DNA of 36,191 bases from Marinobacter sp. (GTDB lineage: Bacteria > Pseudomonadota > Gammaproteobacteria > Pseudomonadales > Oleiphilaceae): the NCBI RefSeq assembly GCF_014859525.1, contig NZ_JACUUB010000025.1, positions 1 to 36,191 of the forward strand, written 5' to 3'. Numbering within the stretch: position 1 is the first letter of the stretch; every line of letters begins with the position of its first letter. The notes under the pieces were generated by a model that worked only from the letters and a program-made list of their open reading frames with translations, had not been told where the DNA came from and did not search any database. Of the stretch, positions 1 to 7,833 are shown piece after piece. A program made the translations under genes and the position numbers.

Positions 1-81
1 CCGAATTGTGGTGTGATACCCTTGTGAGCTCGTACATTTGCCATTACATATACCTTCTGACTGGCATAGATTTGGGAGTAA

Positions 82-198
82 GGAGTCTTTGGGCGGGGCG
101 CTTTCCAAAACACGCTCCTTCGGCACATCCATGTGACGCTTGGGCTCCGCCATCCCTGGCTCCGCACAGTTTTGGAAAGCGCCCCGCCCAAAGACTCC
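82..198 (-). repeat. Long palindromic intergenic element, copy 1
   Basis: Two 30-base arms (82-111 and 169-198) are perfect reverse complements and enclose a 57-base centre. The centre, read on the minus strand, matches the centre of a second element at 32046-32139 apart from a 15-base segment and three substitutions. The 15-base difference is bounded by direct repeats GGCTCCG at 143-149 and 158-164. The inner arm ends (CCAAAAC at 105-111, GTTTTGG at 169-175) are shared with copy 2, but the outer arm sequences are not. There is no reading frame of a known family in it. It sits about 58 bases upstream of prlC. It could fold as a very stable RNA hairpin and might end transcription from the left, but no T-tract follows it. 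I do not know a named family for it. Confidence 0.85.
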
Positions 199-255
199 CC
201 AATCATCGGAGTTGCCTGAAAGTACCTTAAACTGAAATAGCTGAGAAGGGGACTT

Positions 256-2301
256 ATGAATAACCCGTTACTAACCGACGATCTGCTGCCGAAGTTCGGC
301 CATATCCGCACCGAGCACATGGAAACGGCGATTGACCAGATTCTCAGCGAAAACCGCATGAAGATTCAGTCGCTGGCGCAGCAGGACGATCCCACCTGGG
401 ACACTCTCGCGCAGCCCATGCAAGCCTTGGAAGACAAGCTGAGCAACGCCTGGTCGGTGGTTTCACACCTGAACGGTGTGATGAACAACGACGATCTTCG
501 CAAGGTGTATAAAAACTGTCTGGAGAAGCTGACCGAATACAGCACCGAGGTCAGCCAGAATGAAGCCCTGTGTAACGCCTATAAAAAGCTGGCGGCGCGG
601 GACGACTTTAAGGGTTTGAGTGAAGCCCAGCGCAAGTCCATTGAGAACACCCTGCGCGATTTTCACCTGGGTGGCGTCGACTTGCCGGAAGACGACAAGA
701 AGCGTTACGCCAACCTGTCCCGTGAGCTGGCGGAGCTGTCGAACAAGTTCAGCGACAACGTGCTGGATGCCACTCAGCATTGGTACAAGCAGATCACCGA
801 TGTGACCGAGCTGTCTGGCGTGCCGGAAACCGCCATCGAAGGCGCCAAACAGGCTGCGCGGCAAAAAGAGCTGGATGGCTATGTGATCACGCTGGACTTC
901 CCCAGTTTCTATCCGGTGATGACCTACTGTGATAACCGGGACCTGCGCCGGGAAGTTTACGAGGCTTTTGTTACCCGTGCCTCGGACCAGGGCCCGGATG
1001 CCGCCACCTGGGACAACACTCCGGTGATGGCAGAGATCCTCAAGCGCCGTCACGCCCTGGCCCAGCTGCTGGGCTTTGACAACTACGCCGAGCGTTCACT
1101 GGCTACCAAGATGGCGCGCAGTGTGGATGAGGTTCTGGAGTTCCTGAACCAGCTGGCGGCCAAGTCCAAGCCGCAGGCCGAGAAGGAATTTGCCGAATTG
1201 AAGGCGTTTGCCAAAGATGAGTACGGCGTGGATGACCTGCAGGCGTGGGACATTGGCTATTACAGCGAAAAACTGAGCCAGAAGCGTTACGACATCTCGC
1301 CGGAGACCCTGCGCCCCTGGTTCCCGGTGGACAAGGTGGTGCCGGGTCTGTTCCGGGTGGCAGAAAAGCTGTTTGACGTGCAAATTGAAGAAAAGCCCGA
1401 GGTCGAAACCTGGCATCAGGACGCCAAGGCCTACTGTATCAGCCGTAACGGCCAGCCACTGGCCTGGTTCTACTTGGATCTGTTTGCCCGACAGGGCAAG
1501 CGCGGCGGTGCCTGGATGGCGGACTGCCGGGTACGCTGGACCGATATGCGTGGCAAGCTCCAGCTACCGGTTGCCTTCCTGACCTGCAACTTCACCCCAC
1601 CGGTCAACGGCAAGCCGTCGTTGCTGACCCACGACGAAGTCACCACCCTGTTCCACGAATTCGGCCATGGCCTGCACCACATGCTGACTCAAGTGGACGT
1701 GCTGGATGTCTCCGGTATCAACGGCGTGGCCTGGGACGCGGTCGAGCTGCCCAGCCAGTTCCTGGAAAACTGGTGCTGGAACCCGGAATCGCTGGCGCTG
1801 ATTGCCAGCCACCACGAAACCGGTGAGCCGCTGCCGGAAGATCTGTTGCAGAAGCTGCTGGCGGCGAAGAACTTCCAGTCCGGCATGGGCATGGTGCGCC
1901 AGCTGGAATTCTCGCTGTTCGACTTCCGCCTGCACGCGGAATTCACCGACGAAGCGCCCACCAACCCGCTGGATATGCACCGAATCGTACGCAACGAAAT
2001 CGCGGTCATCGAAGCGCCGGCGTTCAACCGCTTCCCCAACAGCTTTTCGCACATTTTCTCGGGCGGTTACGCTGCGGGCTATTACAGCTACAAGTGGGCG
2101 GAAGTGCTGGCGGCCGATGCCTTCTCCCTGTTCGAGGAAAAAGGCATCTTCGACCCGGAAACCGGCCATGCCTTTCTTCATAACATACTGGAGAAAGGCG
2201 GCTCTCAGGAGCCGATGGAGTTGTTCAAAGCCTTCCGTGGCCGCGAGCCCCAGGTGGACGCGCTGCTGAAACAGTCCGGCATCGCCGGCGCAGCCGCCTG
2301 A
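256..2301 (+). CDS. prlC: Oligopeptidase A (M3 family zinc metallopeptidase)
   Basis: This is a cytoplasmic zinc endopeptidase of the M3 (thimet oligopeptidase) family, which degrades short peptides, including cleaved signal peptides. The product is 681 residues, the usual length for oligopeptidase A. The zinc motif HEFGH is at residues 467-471, and the third ligand is the glutamate in AVELPSQ near residue 497. The C-terminal part carries the family's tyrosine-rich stretch (GGYAAGYYSYKW). The ATG at 256 follows a good ribosome site (GAAGGGG). The yheV-like gene follows 56 bases later on the same strand, so the two may be cotranscribed. Nothing looks broken. Confidence 0.97.
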   Translation: MNNPLLTDDLLPKFGHIRTEHMETAIDQILSENRMKIQSLAQQDDPTWDTLAQPMQALEDKLSNAWSVVSHLNGVMNNDDLRKVYKNCLEKLTEYSTEVSQNEALCNAYKKLAARDDFKGLSEAQRKSIENTLRDFHLGGVDLPEDDKKRYANLSRELAELSNKFSDNVLDATQHWYKQITDVTELSGVPETAIEGAKQAARQKELDGYVITLDFPSFYPVMTYCDNRDLRREVYEAFVTRASDQGPDAATWDNTPVMAEILKRRHALAQLLGFDNYAERSLATKMARSVDEVLEFLNQLAAKSKPQAEKEFAELKAFAKDEYGVDDLQAWDIGYYSEKLSQKRYDISPETLRPWFPVDKVVPGLFRVAEKLFDVQIEEKPEVETWHQDAKAYCISRNGQPLAWFYLDLFARQGKRGGAWMADCRVRWTDMRGKLQLPVAFLTCNFTPPVNGKPSLLTHDEVTTLFHEFGHGLHHMLTQVDVLDVSGINGVAWDAVELPSQFLENWCWNPESLALIASHHETGEPLPEDLLQKLLAAKNFQSGMGMVRQLEFSLFDFRLHAEFTDEAPTNPLDMHRIVRNEIAVIEAPAFNRFPNSFSHIFSGGYAAGYYSYKWAEVLAADAFSLFEEKGIFDPETGHAFLHNILEKGGSQEPMELFKAFRGREPQVDALLKQSGIAGAAA

Positions 2302-2357
2302 GCCAACACCGCCCGGCTGTCGTATCGATGGCCAGGCATTTGATGTGGAGTAGTATT

Positions 2358-2609
2358 ATGGCGAGTCCGAAACGTTTTATTGCCGGCGCGGTCTGCCCCC
2401 GCTGTGCGGAGATGGACAAGATCATGATGTTCACCGACGATGCCGGTGAGCAGGTGCGCGAGTGCGTGGCGTGTGGCTATACCGATGCCCTGTCGGACCT
2501 GGAGCAGCCGTCGGCGGCTGAGCTGGAAACCCGGGTGAACAAGCGGGATAACGAGGATGACCATACGGTTAAGCAGGTGGTGTTTTTTAAGGCCGGCTCA
2601 GGCGACTGA
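2358..2609 (+). CDS. yheV: YheV-family putative zinc-ribbon protein (DUF2387)
   Basis: This small soluble protein (83 residues from the ATG at 2358) has two cysteine pairs, CPRC at residues 13-16 and CVAC at 36-39, forming a zinc-ribbon knuckle typical of DUF2387/YheV. The N-terminal MASPKRFIAGAVCPRC is characteristic of the family. Its biochemical role is not established. I chose 2358 over an in-frame ATG at 2328 because GGAG at 2347-2350 lies seven bases before 2358 and the family sequence begins there. It follows prlC, a common neighbour in related bacteria. Confidence 0.88.
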   Translation: MASPKRFIAGAVCPRCAEMDKIMMFTDDAGEQVRECVACGYTDALSDLEQPSAAELETRVNKRDNEDDHTVKQVVFFKAGSGD

Positions 2610-2693
2610 GTTTGAGTCTGGCCTGCCCCGTCGTAGTCATTAAAGCCAGCAGGCTACGAAAGGGCGGCAAACGCCAAAGCAAGACAAGAAAGG

Positions 2694-3409
2694 TCAAAGC
2701 ACCATAGCCGCCAACCAGCCAAAGGCCAGCAACGGCAGGTTGTAGTGCAGGAACGTAGGCACCACGGTATCCCAGATGTGATTATGCTGACCGTCGACGT
2801 TCAAGCCGGCGGTAGGGCCGAGAGTGGAATCAGACGCCGGCGAGCCGGCATCGCCCAGGGCACCGGCGGTGCCTCCACTTCACCACGCCGGAAATGTTGA
2901 ACAGCACGAAACCCGCCAGGGCTCCGAGAATCATCGAACCCAGCCACAGCTGAACCACGAACGCGACCGCAATCGCGATCAGCGCCATGATCAGCGTCTT
3001 CGGGCTGTATTGTGCGTCCACCCGCTCGGTCCGCTCGATACGCGTCATGTCGTAATCACGGCCCCCGCGGTAACTGAAGAACACGGCGATCAGCAGACCG
3101 ATGAACATGCCCAGGGCCGGTAGTGCCGCCTTCGTCCTGTTTTCCGACCATCGCCAGGGCCTTGTCGGCCAGTGCATGAGCCAGCCCGGATTTGCCGATG
3201 GCAACGGCAAAGGCGCCCAGGGTGGCGTAGGACAGGGCTACGGTGGCACCGCCGCCGAGGCCGCTATTGAAGGCATTGATGGTGGCGTCCAGAGACATAC
3301 CCGCAACCAGACCGCCGGATATGGCGCCAATGATCAGGGCAACGACAACGTGGATGCGGCACAGGCTCAGAACGAGCATGATCAGGACCGCGGCAACAAC
3401 GGCATTCAT
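2694..3409 (-). pseudogene. Decayed Na+/H+ antiporter gene with two internal deletions
   Basis: Three blocks of one membrane protein lie in order on the minus strand but in different frames. Block 1 (3409 to about 3145) is the N-terminus, beginning MNAVVAAVLIML and reaching ALADKALAMVGKQDE. Block 2 (about 3130 to 2870) runs from ALPALGMFIGLL to [13 protein letters not shown]. Block 3 (about 2872 to 2694) runs from [16 protein letters not shown] to GWLAAMVL and a TGA. These correspond to the start, middle and end of the roughly 440-residue NhaC-like antiporter family, so about 200 residues are missing at two junctions and the frame is lost at both. The start retains a plausible ribosome site (GGAG seven bases upstream). 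A functional transporter is very unlikely. Sequencing or assembly error cannot explain the missing blocks. Confidence 0.85.
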
Positions 3410-3523
3410 GGCAAACTCCGGGTAGGAATTGACGGTTTGCCGGCACCTTTTGAGCGCCGGCAGCTCGAAAAGTGCGCTAATGTGCAGGAAACCGCCGTCG
3501 CAGTGAAAGCCATTGTGTAACGG

Positions 3524-3754
3524 TTACTCCGCGTCGATGCGGGCGAACCGGGGCACCTGCTCGCCAGCCAGCTCGACGGTTTCCCGGAACATGGTCAGCG
3601 GCCGCACCCACAGACTGTAATCGCCGTACAGACAGCGGTAGATCACCATGGCCTCTTCGGTCTCACTGTGTCGGGCCACGCCGATGACTTCGTAATCCCG
3701 TCCTTTGTAATGGCGATAACGGCCAGGTGTGATCGGGTGCTTTTTATCGGACAT
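3524..3754 (-). CDS. DUF1653 family small protein
   Basis: The 76-residue product starts with the family pattern PGRYRHYKGRDYEVIGVARHSET and ends FARIDAE, matching the DUF1653 domain over its whole length. It is a small soluble beta-rich protein of unknown function. The ATG at 3754 is preceded by AGAGGA at a good distance. It lies between the DoxX gene and the antiporter remnant, all on the minus strand, with gaps of roughly 100 bases, so cotranscription is possible but not shown. Confidence 0.85.
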   Translation of the reverse strand: MSDKKHPITPGRYRHYKGRDYEVIGVARHSETEEAMVIYRCLYGDYSLWVRPLTMFRETVELAGEQVPRFARIDAE

Positions 3755-3853
3755 GCGTTCCTCTTAGGTGGTAACCGGGGATTACCCCTTAATTTCGGCG
3801 GATTCTCCCGCCAGTTGCGGCTTCAATTAACCCCAACGACGGGCTCCTGAAAG

Positions 3854-4240
3854 TCAGTTTTTCAGTTTGTATTTGCCAGGCCCCAGGAACATCACGGCCA
3901 GTGCAATAAACAAAAAGAACCCCTGTAATTCCAGTGCCCAGCCGCCGTTGCTGTTCAAGGCCAGTAACTGGTGACCGTGGACCAGAGCAATGGCGACGAT
4001 CATATTGAAAATGATGATCAACGCACCAATCCGGGTTTGATAGCCCAGAATCACCATCAATGGGGCGATCACTTCTCCGATATAAACGCCATAAGCCAGA
4101 ATGGTTGGTAAACCATGGCTGGCCAGTTGGCCTTCAATAAAGCCCACGCCATTGAGCAGCTTGGAGATGCCATGAAACAGCAACAGTGCGCCCAGGGTGA
4201 GCCGGACAATGAGTTTTCCCAGGTCGGCGTTCTCAAGCAA
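3854..4240 (-). CDS. DoxX family inner-membrane protein
   Basis: The 128-residue product has four predicted membrane helices and the DoxX hallmarks: RLTLGALLLFHGISKL in helix 1, GEVIAPLMVILGYQTRIGA in the middle and a charged tail ending KYKLKN. DoxX-type proteins are small integral membrane proteins; some associate with thiol or oxidative stress pathways, but no specific role can be given here. The start is TTG: an in-frame TAA lies just upstream and GGGAG sits about nine bases before the TTG. It follows the 229-residue unknown gene by 37 bases on the same strand, suggesting a transcriptional unit. Confidence 0.88.
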   Translation of the reverse strand: MLENADLGKLIVRLTLGALLLFHGISKLLNGVGFIEGQLASHGLPTILAYGVYIGEVIAPLMVILGYQTRIGALIIIFNMIVAIALVHGHQLLALNSNGGWALELQGFFLFIALAVMFLGPGKYKLKN

Positions 4241-4277
4241 GATGGATTACTCCCGGTATGTGTGTGGTTTTAGTGGA

Positions 4278-4967
4278 TCAGAGCGAGCTGGAGCCCAGCG
4301 AAAACCGGATGTGGTTCCTTTCCAGCAGGTTTTCCCAGTAATGGCGCATCCAGTCCCAGGCCTTGTTGTTGACCTGGTCAATAAAAGGTTCGAGGTCGAG
4401 ATTGTAATAATCCGGGGTGCCGGCAATCTGCAGAACGGTGACCGTGATAGCATCGTCCAGCTCATTAGCAAAGGGTTCACCGATCAGCTCGTGGGCAAGC
4501 AGATTGGCTCGGGTGGCTTCCAGATCGATCAGTTCGCCGGCGCGGATAGACCGGTTGTTGTCGTGCATTTCTTCCATGAGGCGGTGGCACAAGTATGCGC
4601 GTATCAACAAACCATCAAGGCCGTCATAACGTACCAACAATACTGAAGGTTGGGTGAAGTAGCGAGTGGCAGCAACCACAAAAGGTTGAAAGAGATCGGC
4701 AATGCCGGCTTCCCTGGCGCAGGCGTCTACACATTCGATCAACCTGGGTGCCATCTCGATGTATTCCACGGCAAACTGGAACAGTGAGGTGGCAGGCTGA
4801 TAACCATCCACCAGAATAACTGAAGGCAACTGTGCGGCCTTCTCCTTCATCTGGCGGAGAAATGCGCCGGATCGTGCTTCCTTTCTTCTGGCCTGGTCAA
4901 TAATCTCAAGGACTGCCTGTGGTGTCATGTCAGGAGATGCCGGTGTCTGTACAAATTGAGGTCGCAA
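4278..4967 (-). CDS. Conserved-looking protein of unknown function (229 residues)
   Basis: I do not recognise this family. The product is soluble-looking and mostly helical, with no signal peptide or membrane helix. It has an acidic-to-neutral composition, several tryptophan/tyrosine-rich patches near the C-terminus (AWDWMRHYWENLL) and conserved-looking charged stretches (YLCHRLMEEMHDNNRSIRAGE). The start is probably TTG at 4967, behind a strong GAGGAAGG site; an ATG at 4928 is the alternative. It lies just upstream of the DoxX gene on the same strand, with a 37-base gap. Codon use looks like its neighbours, so it is a real gene. Confidence 0.7.
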   Translation of the reverse strand: MRPQFVQTPASPDMTPQAVLEIIDQARRKEARSGAFLRQMKEKAAQLPSVILVDGYQPATSLFQFAVEYIEMAPRLIECVDACAREAGIADLFQPFVVAATRYFTQPSVLLVRYDGLDGLLIRAYLCHRLMEEMHDNNRSIRAGELIDLEATRANLLAHELIGEPFANELDDAITVTVLQIAGTPDYYNLDLEPFIDQVNNKAWDWMRHYWENLLERNHIRFSLGSSSL

Positions 4968-5117
4968 GGCGCCTTCCTCTCGAGCAAGGAGTCCGTAGGC
5001 CGGGAATCAATACTGGTAACCAGAACAGGCCCTTCATTCCTGATCAGTGTAGACAAGATTTTGCCCGATGCTGACCTTGTCTTTGAAGTTATCGAGCCTT
5101 GGCCTGGCAGAGACAGT

Positions 5118-6464
5118 CTAATTTGCCTTGAACCAGATGTCGTTTCGCGAATAATGCCAGCATAACCAGCCCATGCTGCCCGCTCGGGCCAACATCAGGG
5201 CGATCAAGGAGAACCAGAGGCCGTGATTGCCCCAATCTGAGGTGAGCCACCAGGCCGGAAGAAAAACGCCCAATGCCGACAGCAGCATCGTGTTTTGCAT
5301 TTCTTTTGTGCGGGTTGCGCCGATAAAGACGCCGTCCAGCAAGAATCCCCAAACCGAAGCAAGCGGCAATAGCCATAACCATGGCAGGTATTGCCAGGCG
5401 GCGGTGCGCACCTCTTCCAGTCCGGTCAACAGACTGATCAACCAGTGGCCACCGGCGACGAACACCAGAGTTAGAGCGACTGCCCCCCAAAGCGACCAGC
5501 GCAAGGCGCTGCGAAAGGCGAGCCGGAATCCGCGCCGACTGTTGCGCCCGACGGCCTCTCCGATCAGTGCTTCTGCGGCGTTGGCGAAGCCGTCCAGAGC
5601 ATTGGAAATGACCAGCAAGAAGGTAATCAGCACGGCATTGGCGGCCAAAACCACGTCGCCCTGGCGTGCGCCCTGGGCGGTAAAAAAGGCCAGCACTAAT
5701 AGCAGAGCAATGGTTCTGACCATGATGTAGCGATTGACCCTCAGGATCATCAGATAATCGGACAGTTGCCCGATCAGTGCTCGGCTTAGCTTTTGGCCAT
5801 CGGGCAGTCGGCGTAGCACGATGACAAAACCGATAGCGGCGGCACCGTATTCGGCAATCACAGTGGCCAGAGCCACGCCACGACTGTTCCAGCCCAATAC
5901 CGTCACAAAAAAGATATCGAGAACGATGTTGATGCCGTTGGCAATGATCAGCATCACCATCGGGCCACGGGGAAAGTGAGTGCCGATCAGCCAGCCGACC
6001 AGTGTGTACTGGCATAGCACCGCCGGTGCGCTCCATATCCGGATCGCCGCATATTCTGCGGCCAGCGCGGAAACGGACGGGCTCGGGTTCATCAGGCTCA
6101 GGCCAAGGCTGATCAGTGGCTTGTGGAACAGAATCAGAAGCAAGCCAATGCCGACAGCCAAAAGGACCGAACGCAAAAGTAACGCGACTTGGGCAAAAGA
6201 ATCCCGCTTACCCCACGCTTGCGCCGCCAGCCCGGTGGTGCCCATGCGCATAAAACCGAATGTCCAGTACAGAATACTGAACAGATTAGCCCCCACGGCA
6301 ACGGCGCCCAGATACTCGGGACTGTCGAGATGGCCAAGCACAGCGGTATCTACCAATCCCAGCAGGGGAACGGTCAGGTTGGTCAACATCAATGGCCAGG
6401 CCAAGGCCCACAATCGATGGTCTGTGACGGTTAACCTTGGTCTTTTATGGGTATTGGTTCTCAA
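5118..6464 (-). CDS. MATE family efflux transporter (DinF-like)
   Basis: The 448-residue polytopic protein has twelve predicted membrane helices and the MATE arrangement of two six-helix halves. Family marks include PLMLTNLTVPLLGLVDTAVLGHL in helix 1 and FGFMRMGTTGLAAQAWGK after helix 2, which point to the DinF branch. MATE proteins export drugs or metabolites using a proton or sodium gradient; the substrate cannot be read from sequence. The only start that gives a complete helix 1 is TTG at 6464, with a poor ribosome site, so the start is less certain than the identity. It is divergent from the cytochrome oxidase operon across about 190 bases. Confidence 0.92.
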   Translation of the reverse strand: MRTNTHKRPRLTVTDHRLWALAWPLMLTNLTVPLLGLVDTAVLGHLDSPEYLGAVAVGANLFSILYWTFGFMRMGTTGLAAQAWGKRDSFAQVALLLRSVLLAVGIGLLLILFHKPLISLGLSLMNPSPSVSALAAEYAAIRIWSAPAVLCQYTLVGWLIGTHFPRGPMVMLIIANGINIVLDIFFVTVLGWNSRGVALATVIAEYGAAAIGFVIVLRRLPDGQKLSRALIGQLSDYLMILRVNRYIMVRTIALLLVLAFFTAQGARQGDVVLAANAVLITFLLVISNALDGFANAAEALIGEAVGRNSRRGFRLAFRSALRWSLWGAVALTLVFVAGGHWLISLLTGLEEVRTAAWQYLPWLWLLPLASVWGFLLDGVFIGATRTKEMQNTMLLSALGVFLPAWWLTSDWGNHGLWFSLIALMLARAGSMGWLCWHYSRNDIWFKAN

Positions 6465-6523
6465 AATCGATTCTTTATCACTTTTGGATTTAAAGATTTT
6501 TTAGTCTTTTTTGGATCTGTGTC

Positions 6524-6529
6524 TATACT
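6524..6529 (+). promoter_or_regulatory. Possible -10 element for the cox operon
   Basis: TATACT at 6524-6529 is close to the sigma-70 -10 consensus and lies 122 bases before the coxB start in an AT-rich divergent intergenic region. The base tract 17 upstream (TTAGTC) is a poor -35 match, so activator dependence or a different promoter is possible. Confidence 0.3.
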
Positions 6530-6651
6530 CCACGTTGATATATCCATAAGCAGGCTTTCGCTCTGAAGACATCCGGTGTTGCGAGCTCCGGATTGTGCTG
6601 CAGAGGGATGACGCAAAATCCGACAAGAATAATACTCTGTGGAGACACAGT

Positions 6652-7776
6652 ATGCGCGTGCATGCCAAGCGGGCAGTGGCCCTAGCCGCTGGTCTGTTGT
6701 TGCCGGTCACTGTCATGGCGGAATGGACCATGAACATGACGCCAGGGGTGACCAGTACCAGTAATCAGATTTATACCCTTCATATGACCATTCTCTGGAT
6801 CTGTGTCGCCATCGGCGTCGTGGTTTTCGGGGTTATGTTCTGGTCGATTTTTGCCCATCGTAAATCCCGGGGCTATAAGCCGGCAAACTTCCATGAGAAC
6901 ACAGTGGTTGAAGTGCTCTGGACAATTGTGCCTCTGGCTATTCTGGTGGCCATGGCCATACCGGCGACCGCTACCCTTGTGGAAATGTATGACACCACAG
7001 AGTCAGACGTCGACATCAAGATAACCGGCTATCAATGGCGCTGGCAGTACGAATACATCGACGACGATTTCAGCTTCTTCTCCAATATGTCGACACCACG
7101 GGAGCAGATCCGTAACCGGCAAGCCAAAGGCGAGCATTACCTGCTGGAAGTAGACAACCCGGTGGTGATCCCGGTCGGTAAGAAGGTGCGGTTTCTGCTG
7201 ACCGCCAATGACGTGATTCACTCCTGGTGGGTGCCGGAGTTCGGCGTGAAAAAGGACGCCATTCCGGGCTTTATCAATGAAACCTGGACCCGGGTAGATG
7301 TCCCGGGCACCTATCGTGGCCAGTGCACCGAGCTGTGCGGTAAGGATCACGGTTATATGCCCGTTGTTGTAAAGGCGGTGCCTGAGGAAGAGTACAACGT
7401 CTGGGTGGCTGAACAAAGAGAAGCCGCTGAGACCGAACGTCAGTTGACCGAAAAAGACTGGACTCTGGACGAATTGATGGAGCGGGGCGAGCGAGCCTAC
7501 GCAACCGCCTGCGCCGGCTGTCACCAGGCTGATGGCACTGGCTTACCGCCAACGTTCCCGGCCCTCAAGGGCAGCCAGATGGCGCTTGAGGATATGGCAG
7601 GGCACATCGAAATTGTGGTGAACGGGTCGCCCGGCACCTCTATGCAGGCCTTTGGTAACCAGCTGAGTGAGGTCGATCTGGCGGCGGTCATTACCTACGA
7701 GCGAAATGCCTGGGGTAATAACACCGGCGAAATGGTCACTCCGAAAGAAATTTTTGACTACAAGAATCAACAGTAG
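6652..7776 (+). CDS. coxB: Cytochrome c oxidase subunit II with fused cytochrome c domain (caa3 type)
   Basis: Subunit II takes electrons from cytochrome c through the CuA centre and passes them to subunit I. The 374-residue product has a signal peptide (residues 1-23, cleavage after VMA), two membrane helices (about 44-64 and 82-105) and a periplasmic cupredoxin domain. CuA ligands are visible: His190 (HSWW), Cys225, Cys229, His233 and Met236 (CTELCGKDHGYM). A C-terminal class I cytochrome c domain carries CAGCH at 287-291 and a likely axial Met331. The ATG at 6652 is chosen over an upstream in-frame start because GGAGA lies six bases before it and it gives a proper signal peptide. It is the first gene of the coxB-coxA-ctaG-coxC block. 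Confidence 0.97.
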   Translation: MRVHAKRAVALAAGLLLPVTVMAEWTMNMTPGVTSTSNQIYTLHMTILWICVAIGVVVFGVMFWSIFAHRKSRGYKPANFHENTVVEVLWTIVPLAILVAMAIPATATLVEMYDTTESDVDIKITGYQWRWQYEYIDDDFSFFSNMSTPREQIRNRQAKGEHYLLEVDNPVVIPVGKKVRFLLTANDVIHSWWVPEFGVKKDAIPGFINETWTRVDVPGTYRGQCTELCGKDHGYMPVVVKAVPEEEYNVWVAEQREAAETERQLTEKDWTLDELMERGERAYATACAGCHQADGTGLPPTFPALKGSQMALEDMAGHIEIVVNGSPGTSMQAFGNQLSEVDLAAVITYERNAWGNNTGEMVTPKEIFDYKNQQ

Positions 7777-7833
7777 CCAACGCCAGATAACAACAATCAC
7801 CAGCCATAATAAACGGCGGTAACGGGGGTTTTC

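Noticed and set aside
22..50. Promoter-like TTGTGA with TACATA at 17-base spacing
   Set aside because: Only about half the bases fit consensus, and a long hairpin lies between it and prlC, so I did not list it as a feature.
6..230. 74-codon open frame over the left palindromic element
   Set aside because: It crosses a 30-base perfect inverted repeat, has no ribosome site and resembles no protein; the repeat explains the sequence.
2629..2656. TCGTAG/CTACGA pair after yheV
   Set aside because: Six pairs with a long loop and no T-tract; too weak to call a terminator.
3440..3462. GCCGGC inverted repeat upstream of the antiporter remnant
   Set aside because: A short GC dyad without a T-tract in either direction; common by chance in DNA of this composition.
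6535..6548. Possible FNR/Anr box (TTGAT half site) upstream of coxB
   Set aside because: Only one half of the dyad matches; the other half (CCATA) does not fit ATCAA.
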